46,124 nt of DNA. It comes from an uncultured Treponema sp. Its GTDB lineage: Bacteria > Spirochaetota > Spirochaetia > Treponematales > Treponemataceae. The position numbers and the translations under genes are program-made. Where the stretch lies: the NCBI GenBank assembly GCA_905372235.1, contig CAJPOF010000012.1, forward strand, positions 1 through 46,124, given 5' to 3'. Positions within the stretch are counted from its first letter, which is position 1, and each line of letters opens with the position of its first letter. Positions 33,908 to 42,973 of the stretch are shown one piece after another. A model generated the notes under the pieces. The model did not search any database. It was not told the origin of the DNA and saw nothing but the letters and a program-made list of their open reading frames with translations.

Positions 33908-34537
33908 TTAATAATTTTTTGATTCCATTGCAAGAAAGTCGGCTTTCACTTTTTCAACTCTGCCGATTTCCCGTGAAAGCATTTTTCCGTAGTCGAGTTC
34001 GCCTGTCTTTATTCGCTCCCGCTCGTCCTCCCAGTTCTGCATCTCCGTCATAAAAAGAAACTTGAATCCCGGTGCATTAGCTTTTTCAGCCCATTGAAGT
34101 GCTTCCGTCCAATAGCTGAGCGATGCTTTGTAACACGAAACGGCTTTTTCAAGATTGCGAAGATATTCGTCTTTCCATGGAGCGTCGTAGAAATAGGCGA
34201 CTTTTTTGTCGTATGTGCGCCCAAGCCGCAAATGCTGCTCTATCAGTTTTAAATTTATGTGCATCTGAAAAAGATAGCGGTATTTTTCCCATTCCTTTTC
34301 GTTTGAAATTTTTACTCTTGCGTAAAGCGGATTTGCAAAGTCAGCTTGCAACGCCTTTTCAAGCCAATATATGTTTTCAATGCAGTCGTCAGGATACTGT
34401 TGGTAGTGGACATGATATAGCCTGTACCAGTCTTCCTTGAATTTTACCATGTACGAGATGGCACGGGTTGTGGGAATTGAAAAAAATACCGCCGCAAGTA
34501 AAAGAATCTGCAGTGTTTTTGAAAATCGCTTTATCAC
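33908..34537 (-). CDS. Small exported protein of unknown function
   Basis: This is a 209-residue protein with an N-terminal hydrophobic signal (KTLQILLLAAVFFSIPTTRA) and a helical, charged, Tyr/Trp-rich mature part (such as YLRNLEKAVSCYKASLSYWTEALQWAEKA) that reads like a tetratricopeptide-like helical hairpin. I do not know a family, though it could be a treponemal conserved protein. The start codon is GTG (34535-34537), with no Shine-Dalgarno but a GATAAT box 6 nt upstream. It lies 77 bp before the desulfurase gene and 250 bp after tmk. Confidence 0.65.
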   Translation of the reverse strand: MIKRFSKTLQILLLAAVFFSIPTTRAISYMVKFKEDWYRLYHVHYQQYPDDCIENIYWLEKALQADFANPLYARVKISNEKEWEKYRYLFQMHINLKLIEQHLRLGRTYDKKVAYFYDAPWKDEYLRNLEKAVSCYKASLSYWTEALQWAEKANAPGFKFLFMTEMQNWEDERERIKTGELDYGKMLSREIGRVEKVKADFLAMESKNY

Positions 34538-34626
34538 TCATTTATTATCGGTATCAGGAAAAATATTATTAGACTTTGAAATTCATGCAGCGTTTTTTAT
34601 CGCAAATTTTTGAAAAACACAGGGAA

Positions 34627-34646
34627 CGAAAAAATCGATTTTTTCG
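34627..34646. other. Perfect 20-bp palindrome in the tmk-to-exported-protein gap
   Basis: The 20-bp site (CGAAAAAATCGATTTTTTCG) is fully palindromic. It could be a binding site, or, as RNA, a weak hairpin downstream of tmk. The rest of 34538-34787 is AT-rich with no gene I can support. Confidence 0.35.
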
Positions 34647-34787
34647 GTTTTTAACGCAGTTTTCCGCCTTTTTAAATCGTTTTTATTTTATGAAAGGATT
34701 TCCGTAACGAGATTTTAATTAACATTTTTTCCGGCGATTTTTTTCGGATTTTCATAAAAATTTCCGCCTTTTTTCAATTTTATCCGT

Positions 34788-35408
34788 TCAGTTTTTTATT
34801 TTTTTTAGTTCTTCCACGATTTTTTCCGTGAGTTCCTCGACCGTTCTTTCAGCGTCAAGCGTAACGATTTTCATTCCCTTTCCTTTTTCCGTTCCGTCGA
34901 ATTCTTTTATAACCGAATCGAACATTGCCGCGGTTTTTTTTTGGTAGTCGATTTTTTCGTATATTTCGGAAACTCCGCCTCGCTTTTCCACACGACGAAT
35001 AGAGACTTCGGGATTTATCTTGAAATAAAAAAGCAGTTCGGGAAGTGGAAATGGGCTATTTATAATGGAAGGAAGTCCGTCCGGGCATGAAACCGCCTGA
35101 TACGCAAGGCTTGAAAAAATATATCTGTCGCTTACCACGAACATTCCTTTTTCCGTGTTTTCGATGATTCCGCCTTTTCCGTAGAGATGTTCGGCTCTGT
35201 CCGCCGCAAAAAGATATGCCGCCGTCCTTGGAGAAAAATCCAGTTCCCCTTTGAGCATTCTCCTTAAAAAAAGTCCGGTCTCTCTGTCCGTGGGTTCTGC
35301 GGTTGTAATAAGCTCTTCCTTTTTGAAAAAGTTTCCAAGCCTTTTTAGCTGCGTCGTAGTTCCTGCGCCGTCGATTCCCTCGAACACTATAAATCGTTTA
35401 ATAATCAT
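34788..35408 (-). CDS. tmk: Thymidylate kinase
   Basis: It phosphorylates dTMP to dTDP for DNA synthesis. Length is 206 residues, typical. FEGIDGAG starts the P-loop, but the next residues are TTTQ, so the usual Walker Lys (G-K-S/T) is Thr. The DRY motif appears in SDRYIFSSLAYQA, and the C-terminal LID-like region is RRVEKRGGVSEIYEKIDYQ. The substitution may be ordinary in this lineage, and the rest of the fold is intact. A strong promoter (TAGACA-N17-TATACT, 35471-35443) precedes it, with an AGGTG ribosome binding site upstream of the ATG. Confidence 0.9.
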   Translation of the reverse strand: MIIKRFIVFEGIDGAGTTTQLKRLGNFFKKEELITTAEPTDRETGLFLRRMLKGELDFSPRTAAYLFAADRAEHLYGKGGIIENTEKGMFVVSDRYIFSSLAYQAVSCPDGLPSIINSPFPLPELLFYFKINPEVSIRRVEKRGGVSEIYEKIDYQKKTAAMFDSVIKEFDGTEKGKGMKIVTLDAERTVEELTEKIVEELKKIKN

Positions 35409-35436
35409 TCAAAGCACCTACAATAAAACCGATAAT
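35408..35436 (+). promoter_or_regulatory. Candidate promoter of the tamB operon
   Basis: TTCAAA (35408-35413), a 17-bp spacer and GATAAT (35431-35436). It overlaps the divergent tmk promoter region, so the two transcription units may influence each other. Confidence 0.4.
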
Positions 35437-35442
35437 TTCTGT

Positions 35443-35471
35443 AGTATAGTCAAGCGGATTTTTGTTGTCTA
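35443..35471 (-). promoter_or_regulatory. Sigma-70-type promoter of tmk
   Basis: On the minus strand TAGACA (35471-35466), a 17-bp spacer and TATACT (35448-35443), both five of six to consensus. Transcription would start near 35436, giving a short leader of about 28 nt. Confidence 0.65.
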
Positions 35472-35475
35472 GTAA

Positions 35476-38400
35476 ATGCCGTTCAGTTTCAGTCTTATGA
35501 GTAGGAAAAGACTTCCGATAAAGGAAAGCGTCTCAGTCATTGTGTTTTCTCTTGTCCTGTGCCTTTCGATTTTGGCGGTTCGGCCGATTCTGAAGGTTTT
35601 GAACGACAGAATGAACATTTACGTCGCAAGTCTGTTCGGTCAAGTTGAAAATACGCTCGGAATAAAGATTTCCTACAGCTCTCTTTCGCCGTCGATTCTT
35701 TCCGGAATCAGAGTGAAAAACATATCGATAAAAGAACCGGACGACGGAGAAAATATCCTTGACATAAAAAATGTTTCGATTCGTTACAGTTTTCCAAAAC
35801 TTCTTAGAAGAAAATTTCCGGATATGTTCAAGGACATCACTGTTGAAGGCGTTACGCTTTCTTTTGACGGAGAAAACGATTTTTTGCTGGTCGAAAAAAT
35901 AAAGCGTCTTTTTTCATCTTCTTCGGATTCAAAAAAAAATCCCAAAGAAACAGAAGATAAACCGGATGACTTTTCTTTAAAAAACTTGATTCAGCTAAAA
36001 AGCCTTTTTGACATTTACATAAAAAATCTGCGCATAAGTTATTCGATTGGCTCTGACACGGCGGATGCGTTTTTCAGGCGAATTTCCATGAACATACTTG
36101 AAAATACAGGTCAGGTTTCGCTTAATACTTCGGGTTCTCTTATTTATTACAACGGCGAAAAAGAAAAGAGCCTTTCCTGCGGCTTTGTCGCAGAAGGTGC
36201 GGTTGAAGAAAAACTTGACGGAAGTTCACTTCACCTGAATATCTCAAATTTTACTGACGGAAATTTCAACTTCAAGCGTCTGAACCTGCTTTTCGGCTAT
36301 GCAGACGATGTTGCCTCTTTTACAACCGTGCAGAATTCCTATCCGTTCGTTTTTGCAGGCTCTCTTGACATCGAAAAAAAACGCGCGGACGTTTCGCTAA
36401 GAGCTTTCGAACTCACTCTTGGAAATCTTATTTCTTCCAAAAAGTCGGGAAAAATCCTTAATGCGCTTGACAACATCACAATGACGCTTGAGGCAAAGGC
36501 TTCGTGCGACATAAAAAGCCGTTCCGTGGATTACAGCTCAAACGGAAACATTGCGTTGAAAGACGGACTTTTCAAGGGCGGAGAAAAAATAGAATATTCG
36601 TTTTTCGGAAACGAAAAAAAAATAGCCGTAGAAAAACTGGACTTAAAAGGAAAACGCCTGAACTGCGATTTTTCGGGAGACCTTGCATTTAAAGACTTGC
36701 AGCTTTCGGGAAACCTGAACCTGTACAACTACACGCTTTTAAACGGAGGAGAAATCTCAACGGAAGTGTTTTTCGAGCCTGAAAAAAAAGGTTTCATGGC
36801 GTTTTCGCCCCAGCTGATGTTCGGCGAAAAATCGTTCACCGCCCTGCAACTTGAACTTGCCCCGTCGGACGATTCTGTGGATTTTTCTTTTGAACTTTCC
36901 GACTATGCGCACAGCGATTACGGAAAGCCGGGGACTGTGGCTCTTTCGGGAAGTTATCTTGGCGGAAGCAAGTATGTACAGGCAAATCTTTCTGCGGAAG
37001 ATATGTTCCTTGACAGCGTAACTGATTTTGCGCTTTTCTTCTCGGACGGAAAAAAAACTTCTCCTTCATTTTTGAAGCCTTATCTTTTTAACGGGGAACT
37101 TTATGTCTCCTCCGATTTCAAGACGCTTTCGTACAATATTCCGTATCTTCTTGTGGCGAACAGCGAAAAGGACGGAAAATTCGTTTACGCTTCCATTGAC
37201 GGAAACGACACTTCGCTGTCCGTGAGCCGTGTGGATTTCATTTCCGGCGGAAAGTTTTCAAATCTTTCTGCCCAGGTGGAACTTTCCCCGGACTACAAGG
37301 AAGCTTTCTTTACCGTTGATGCGACCCGAGATTCCGTTCCCTATCATCTTGCCGGAACTTACATGGGAAAATCATTGAGCGTTACCGGAGACTACGGATT
37401 TTCGCTTGAACTTAGAAACGCTTTCCCCCACCGCTATGACGGAACGTTTTCGATGGAAAGTTTTCCCGTCTCTTTTGTCGAGTCGATATTCAGCGTCTCC
37501 ATGGATTCGGGCTTCACATATTCAAAGGAAGACGGCGTGAATCTTATTGTTACAAGATTCGAGGCGGAGGAAGGCGGCGCGAAATTCAGTTTCAAACCTC
37601 GCTTGATTCTTTCGGGAAGCGTTACAAAATACGGGGCGATATTCGACAACATAACTTATTCGGACAGATTTTCTGCCCTTGAAGGACCTTTGAGCCTTGC
37701 GTGGAACATAAACGACGGTATCTTCTCGGGTGCGACGCTTGATTTTTCGCTCAAAAATCAGATTTCTTCCGAAGGATTCGATATCACGGCGGAAATCACA
37801 AATCCGGGCGGAAAACAAATCGACTCGAATACATTGAAGTCCGACCTTTATCTTAACTCCAAAATAGAAGTGAACCGCTTTGCTTTAAGCCGTTTTCTTT
37901 CGGAAGCGAGCGACAACAATCAGGCTACGGGAACGGTTGTGGTTTCCGGAACGCTTGAAAGCCCCTACATAGGAGCGAACATCGATTCTCTTAAACTTCT
38001 TGTCGCGGGAAACGTATTTTCCGCATCGGGAAAAGGCTACGGCGAAGGAAAGAACCTTTTTATAGAGGACATGAATATTTCTTACAACGGCATCGAGTTC
38101 AAAGGCTTAAAGGCGGAATACGATATCGGAAAATTTTCTGGGAAAGCGTCCGGCGTTCTTGAATCCGGCGTTCTTTCAAAAAGCATAATAATTCCCATGG
38201 AACTTTCGATGGAAAGTTTCGCTTTTTCTGAAAAAAACTCTTTCCCCACGGATTTTGACATCGTCCTTGACATAAAAAAGGCTGGCGGCTCGTTTTTGAC
38301 CAAAGAACTTTCTGAACGTATTTCGCTTGTTCATTCATCGGGGAACACAGCCGTAAACACGTCGGATTTGCTTGGAATTTCCGGTTTCATAGCAAAAAAC

Positions 38401-39963
38401 GGCGACATGGATTTTTCCATCGCAAAAGGAAAAAGCGTCTCGGCTTCCGTTTCGGGAAATATCTTTTCAAAAAATCTTGACATAAACATAAACGATGTCA
38501 CGGCGGATCTTGCGTCGGCGGCTTCCTATCTGAACATTCCGGATTTTAAAATCTACAAAGGAATCATGAAAGGGAACATGACAATCAAGGGACTTAAAAA
38601 AGACCCGGATTTCGGCGGAAGGTTTTCCGTATCCGGGGCGGACATCACACTTCCCCAAATCGTTCCTAGCCATATAACCGCACCCAGGCTCGAAGTCCGC
38701 CTGAACCAAAACGTAATATCCGTTCCCGAATTCAAAGGAATGGTAAAAAAAACAAATCCTGTCTACGGAAAAATCGATTTCTTTTTTGACAGATGGTTTT
38801 TCGACAGAATGGAAGCAAAAATCCGTACTCCGGAAAATGCGCATATCCCTGCGAACTTGAAACTTGCTTTGATTCAGGCAAAAGGAGATGTTGCGCTGGA
38901 CTTGAACCTCACGATACAGGACCGCTACCTGGATTTGGGCGGCGCAATCTCGCTAAAAAAGACGAACGCAAAAATCGTTACAACTGATTTTTTTTCGTTG
39001 AACCAGAATTCGGAACCATCGTTCTTCTTTCGTTCCGACCTTGACGTGTACATAGAGCAGCACGTAAGTTTCAATTTTGACCCCATTCTTAGGACGGTTT
39101 TTGTTCCCGACAAAAAGTTCACGTTCAAATGCGACACCGAAGACGGAATGTTCAACATAGACGGCGACATTCAGCTCCGCTCCGGGGACATCGCCTACCT
39201 GAACAGAAACTTCTATCTAAAGAACGGACTTTTACGTTTTGATCCGAACGAGACCCGGCTTAATCCATACATCACTTTGACGGCGGAAACAAGGGAAAAA
39301 GACGCATACGGAAACGATGTCAGAATAATTCTTTCTGCGAACAATCAGGAACTTGATAAATTTCAGCCTGTGTTCACATCGATTCCGCCTAAATCCGAGA
39401 TGGAAATCAGGGAACTTTTGGGTCAGATTGCAACGGGAGATTCCGACAAAGTGACTAACCTTCTGATAGCGACCGGCGACTATGCCATCCAGTCAACTAT
39501 AGGACGAACCGTCGAGAATACATTGCGGGAATATCTTAATTTTGATATATTCTCTTTAAGAACAAATGTTCTTCAGAACGCCATAAAGCAGACATTGTCA
39601 AGTAATTCCGAGAACATGAAAATCGGTAACTATTTGGATAATTCGACTGTTTACATAGGTAAGTATTTCGGAAGTTCGTTGTATGCCGATGCTCTGATGC
39701 ATCTTTCCTATGATGACAGTATCCTGGGAAACGAAGGCAAGGTCGAAGGATTTTCGTTCCAGCCGGAAATCGGTTTCGAGATGGACATCAGTCAGATGTT
39801 CGCACCTCTTTGGAATGTGTTCCTTCCCAAAATAGGGCTAAAACCTACGACAACGGTAGCAAATGTCCGTCTGTCTCTTTCGCCTGAAATCGGAAGGGGA
39901 TTAGACAGCATAGATTTTGCGACTTCGACTTCGGTTACGCTTTCATGGAAGTTCTCATTTTAA
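35476..39963 (+). CDS. tamB: TamB-like translocation and assembly protein
   Basis: This very large envelope protein (1495 residues) bridges inner and outer membranes and helps move lipids or assemble outer-membrane proteins. One transmembrane helix is near the N-terminus (VSVIVFSLVLCLSILAV, about residues 16-34). AsmA-like sequence and long beta-repeat stretches follow. The C-terminal TamB domain (DUF490) is clear from about residue 1170: GDIQLRSGDIAYLNRNFYL, then LLRFDPNETRLNPYITLTA and SEMEIRELLGQI. The gene is followed 18 bp later by bamA, the arrangement known in T. pallidum. Start codon choice is uncertain: ATG at 35476 or 35497, neither with a strong Shine-Dalgarno. Confidence 0.88.
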   Translation: MPFSFSLMSRKRLPIKESVSVIVFSLVLCLSILAVRPILKVLNDRMNIYVASLFGQVENTLGIKISYSSLSPSILSGIRVKNISIKEPDDGENILDIKNVSIRYSFPKLLRRKFPDMFKDITVEGVTLSFDGENDFLLVEKIKRLFSSSSDSKKNPKETEDKPDDFSLKNLIQLKSLFDIYIKNLRISYSIGSDTADAFFRRISMNILENTGQVSLNTSGSLIYYNGEKEKSLSCGFVAEGAVEEKLDGSSLHLNISNFTDGNFNFKRLNLLFGYADDVASFTTVQNSYPFVFAGSLDIEKKRADVSLRAFELTLGNLISSKKSGKILNALDNITMTLEAKASCDIKSRSVDYSSNGNIALKDGLFKGGEKIEYSFFGNEKKIAVEKLDLKGKRLNCDFSGDLAFKDLQLSGNLNLYNYTLLNGGEISTEVFFEPEKKGFMAFSPQLMFGEKSFTALQLELAPSDDSVDFSFELSDYAHSDYGKPGTVALSGSYLGGSKYVQANLSAEDMFLDSVTDFALFFSDGKKTSPSFLKPYLFNGELYVSSDFKTLSYNIPYLLVANSEKDGKFVYASIDGNDTSLSVSRVDFISGGKFSNLSAQVELSPDYKEAFFTVDATRDSVPYHLAGTYMGKSLSVTGDYGFSLELRNAFPHRYDGTFSMESFPVSFVESIFSVSMDSGFTYSKEDGVNLIVTRFEAEEGGAKFSFKPRLILSGSVTKYGAIFDNITYSDRFSALEGPLSLAWNINDGIFSGATLDFSLKNQISSEGFDITAEITNPGGKQIDSNTLKSDLYLNSKIEVNRFALSRFLSEASDNNQATGTVVVSGTLESPYIGANIDSLKLLVAGNVFSASGKGYGEGKNLFIEDMNISYNGIEFKGLKAEYDIGKFSGKASGVLESGVLSKSIIIPMELSMESFAFSEKNSFPTDFDIVLDIKKAGGSFLTKELSERISLVHSSGNTAVNTSDLLGISGFIAKNGDMDFSIAKGKSVSASVSGNIFSKNLDININDVTADLASAASYLNIPDFKIYKGIMKGNMTIKGLKKDPDFGGRFSVSGADITLPQIVPSHITAPRLEVRLNQNVISVPEFKGMVKKTNPVYGKIDFFFDRWFFDRMEAKIRTPENAHIPANLKLALIQAKGDVALDLNLTIQDRYLDLGGAISLKKTNAKIVTTDFFSLNQNSEPSFFFRSDLDVYIEQHVSFNFDPILRTVFVPDKKFTFKCDTEDGMFNIDGDIQLRSGDIAYLNRNFYLKNGLLRFDPNETRLNPYITLTAETREKDAYGNDVRIILSANNQELDKFQPVFTSIPPKSEMEIRELLGQIATGDSDKVTNLLIATGDYAIQSTIGRTVENTLREYLNFDIFSLRTNVLQNAIKQTLSSNSENMKIGNYLDNSTVYIGKYFGSSLYADALMHLSYDDSILGNEGKVEGFSFQPEIGFEMDISQMFAPLWNVFLPKIGLKPTTTVANVRLSLSPEIGRGLDSIDFATSTSVTLSWKFSF

Positions 39964-39981
39964 ACATAAACGGATGAATGT

Positions 39982-42399
39982 ATGTTTTCAAGGAAATTAA
40001 AAATCATCGCCTCTTGCCTTGTTGTGTCTCTTTTTATTTGCGTTCCTTTTTGGTCCGAGGAAGAGGATTCGGACTGGTTTTGGGGAAAGACAATATCCCA
40101 GGTTTCGTTCGAAGGTCTTGTAACGGTAAAAAAATCCGAGCTTTCAGGCGTAACATCGTCGTTCATCGGAAAAGAATTCAACGACACTGTATATAACGAT
40201 ATTCTTGACCGTCTTTACAGCCTTGACTATTTTGATGAAATCGAGCCGTTCGCAAAACACGACCCCAAGTCGGCGGACAAAATACTTTTGGTCTTCAATG
40301 TAAAAGAACGGCTTTCGATTGAATCCATAGAATTCAAGGGGAACCGAAAGATTCGCAACAACGAACTGAAGGAAACTGTTTCCGCAAAGGCAGGAGATAT
40401 TTTCGTGGATTCTGCTGTTCTTCTTGACGAACGGGCGATAAGGGATCTTTACATAAAAAAAGGATATTCCAACGTGAAAGTAACGCACTCCAGCCATGAG
40501 ACTGAAAGCGGCGTGAAGGTCGTTTTCGATATTTCCGAGGGCAAAGGAACTGTGATTACTTCCATAAAGTTCAACGGAAACACGGTCTTTTCGGAAAGGA
40601 CGCTCAAAAGCAAACTTTCACTGAAGGAAGAAGGCTTCATGAAGGACGGAGCTTTTCAGTGGTCGTCTCTTGAAAGCGACAAGCAGGCGGTTCTTAATTA
40701 TTACAATACAAGGGGCTATGCGGACGCACGTGTGGTGGATGTCCTTCAGGAGTCCGTGCAGAATGAAGAAAAGGAGCGTGAGGAACTTTCGCTTACGTTC
40801 CTGATTCAGGAAGGCGCACAGTATACGTTCAGCGGTCTTTCCGTTTCGGGAAACGAAATCTTTTCTTCGGAAAAACTGTTGGCGTTCATGAAACTGAAGA
40901 ACGGCGATATTTACAATCAGACTAAATTGCGTGAAGGAATTTCTTCGATAACGAATCTTTACTATGAAAACGGTTACATGACAAACGAGTTCATTCCTTC
41001 CGTGAACAAAGATTCCGAACTTCACACCATAGGTTACAGCCTTACTATAGTCGAACGTTCACGCGCGCATATTGAAAACATAATCGTCAAGGGAAACACA
41101 AAGACAAAGGACGAGGTAATAATCAGGGAAATCCCTTTGAAGCCGGGGGATGTTTTTTCGCGCGACAAGGTGATGGCAGGTCTTCGAAATCTTTATAATC
41201 TTCAATATTTTTCGAACATCGTTCCGGAGCCTGTGGCGGGGTCTGAAGAAAATCTTGTGAATCTTGTGATTTCCGTTGAGGAAACATCAACCACCATGCT
41301 TCAGCTGGGAATGACTTTTTCCGGTGTCTCCAATGCCGAAGACCTTCCGATTTCTTTGTTCTTTAAATGGCAGAACTCAAATCTTTCGGGAAAGGGAAGA
41401 ATGCTGTCGGCTGGGGTAACTGCGGCCAAGGGAGAGCAGTCGGTGGATTTTTCTTTCGGTCAGAACTGGATTTTTGGAGAGCCAATCCAGATTTCCGAGA
41501 GCCTTTCTTTTTTCCATGAAAAATCTTCCTCGCTTGTAATGAATATGCTTCCAAATGGTCTTTCAAATGAGGAAACATATTACATGGCGTACGATTCGAT
41601 AGGAACGTCATTGACTTCCGCCGTCGGACGAAGGTGGTCTCCGATGGTCGGTGTGCTTACTCTCTCGGGAGGACTTACAAATACACTTCAAAGAAATGAC
41701 TATGACCAGTCGCTGTATTCACCTCTTGATTCGGGTGTGAACAAATATGCGAACAGGCTTGGGCTTAAAAACTCGATATTCGCTTCATTTTCCGTCGATG
41801 CAAGGGATTTAAGTTACGACCCGTCCAAAGGTTGGTTTGCAAGCCAGCGTTTGACGTGGTACGGACTTATTCCTCGCTTTGAGCAGGAGTTCTATTTGCG
41901 TTCCGATACAAAACTTGAAGGCTATTTCACTCTTTTTAATGTTCCTCTTTTCAACGATTTTTGGAATTTCAAAGGGGTGCTTGCGTTCTACACGGGATTT
42001 ACGATGCAGTTTCCTCTTGTGGGGACGACAATTCCTCGCTCAAGCATGACTTACATAGACGGTATGTTCAACGCCCGCGGCTGGCAGGATGTGAGTTCTT
42101 TCACACGTGGAAGAGCAATGCTGTCAAACAGGGTGGAGTTTCGTATTCCGATATTTCCCGGTGTGATTGGAATCGCAGGATTCTTTGATTTTGCCGCAGT
42201 AAAAGAAACTCCGGAAAAAATATTCACGGATCTTTCGTTCAACGATTTTTATTTCAGTTTCGGACCTGCGCTAAGATTTTTGATTCCGCAATTCCCTCTT
42301 CATCTTCTTTTTTCTAACAAGTTCAGGGTCATTGATGGAAATGTGGTTTGGAACAAAACATGGGATTTCTCTCTATCATTCAACATGGTAAACAGGTAG
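39982..42399 (+). CDS. bamA: BamA, outer-membrane protein assembly factor
   Basis: This Omp85-type protein inserts beta-barrel proteins into the outer membrane. Length is 805 residues. A signal peptide (KLKIIASCLVVSLFICVPFWS) leads to a periplasmic POTRA array (residues about 30-420; segments such as IESIEFKGNRKI, ITSIKFNGNTVF, YTFSGLSVSGNEIF and IENIIVKGNTKT), then a 16-strand barrel. The loop-6 motif, usually VRGF, is ARGW (698-701). The final residues, WDFSLSFNMVNR, resemble a terminal strand. It is flanked by tamB and skp, as in T. pallidum, where TP0326 is the BamA orthologue. Confidence 0.94.
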   Translation: MFSRKLKIIASCLVVSLFICVPFWSEEEDSDWFWGKTISQVSFEGLVTVKKSELSGVTSSFIGKEFNDTVYNDILDRLYSLDYFDEIEPFAKHDPKSADKILLVFNVKERLSIESIEFKGNRKIRNNELKETVSAKAGDIFVDSAVLLDERAIRDLYIKKGYSNVKVTHSSHETESGVKVVFDISEGKGTVITSIKFNGNTVFSERTLKSKLSLKEEGFMKDGAFQWSSLESDKQAVLNYYNTRGYADARVVDVLQESVQNEEKEREELSLTFLIQEGAQYTFSGLSVSGNEIFSSEKLLAFMKLKNGDIYNQTKLREGISSITNLYYENGYMTNEFIPSVNKDSELHTIGYSLTIVERSRAHIENIIVKGNTKTKDEVIIREIPLKPGDVFSRDKVMAGLRNLYNLQYFSNIVPEPVAGSEENLVNLVISVEETSTTMLQLGMTFSGVSNAEDLPISLFFKWQNSNLSGKGRMLSAGVTAAKGEQSVDFSFGQNWIFGEPIQISESLSFFHEKSSSLVMNMLPNGLSNEETYYMAYDSIGTSLTSAVGRRWSPMVGVLTLSGGLTNTLQRNDYDQSLYSPLDSGVNKYANRLGLKNSIFASFSVDARDLSYDPSKGWFASQRLTWYGLIPRFEQEFYLRSDTKLEGYFTLFNVPLFNDFWNFKGVLAFYTGFTMQFPLVGTTIPRSSMTYIDGMFNARGWQDVSSFTRGRAMLSNRVEFRIPIFPGVIGIAGFFDFAAVKETPEKIFTDLSFNDFYFSFGPALRFLIPQFPLHLLFSNKFRVIDGNVVWNKTWDFSLSFNMVNR

Positions 42400-42422
42400 A
42401 ATCAAGGTCCAAGGGGTATTTT

Positions 42423-42944
42423 ATGAAATCATCAAGGAAGATAATTGTTTTTGCATTGCTTTTTTCAGTCGTTGCGTCCTGCTTTTCCCAGCAGATTACA
42501 AAGTTCGGCGTTGTTGACACGGCGAAGGTCTACAACGCATATTTCAGGAATTCCGCTCCTGTCAGAAATTACGAAAAAAAACGCACGGAATTTCAGGAAG
42601 AGATAAACAAGCAGACTGAGGAACTTAAATCCATGCAGTCAAGAAAAGTCGAACTTGAGAAAGCCGGAAACGACATTCAGGCACAAAGGCTTCAGGCGGA
42701 AATAACGAAAAAACTTGATTTTCTTACCGAATACACAAACGCTAAAAACGTGGAACTCGAATCTATGCAAAAATCTCTCCAAAGTTCGGATGCGTTCTAC
42801 AAAAAACTGTATTCCACGCTTGCAAAGATAGCGGAAGGCGGCGGATATTCAATGATATTGAGTCTGCAGCAGGAAAACGCGATTCTTTGGTATTCTTCGT
42901 CTGTAGACATCACCAATCAGGTTATTTCCGAACTGGGACTTTGA
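42423..42944 (+). CDS. skp: OmpH/Skp-like periplasmic chaperone
   Basis: This chaperone carries unfolded outer-membrane proteins to BamA. Length is 173 residues from the ATG at 42423, which has AAGGGG upstream. The signal (KIIVFALLFSVVASC) ends in a possible lipobox with Cys20. The remainder is KFGVVDTAKVYNAYF, the usual OmpH start, followed by a long coiled-coil (about residues 45-110; EEINKQTEELKSMQSRKVELEK) and a C-terminal part with IAEGGGYSMILS. The gene follows bamA by 23 bp, fitting the chaperone function. An alternative is a lipid-anchored form. Confidence 0.88.
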   Translation: MKSSRKIIVFALLFSVVASCFSQQITKFGVVDTAKVYNAYFRNSAPVRNYEKKRTEFQEEINKQTEELKSMQSRKVELEKAGNDIQAQRLQAEITKKLDFLTEYTNAKNVELESMQKSLQSSDAFYKKLYSTLAKIAEGGGYSMILSLQQENAILWYSSSVDITNQVISELGL

Positions 42945-42973
42945 TTGTCCAACCTTTTACGGATGGTTCATTG

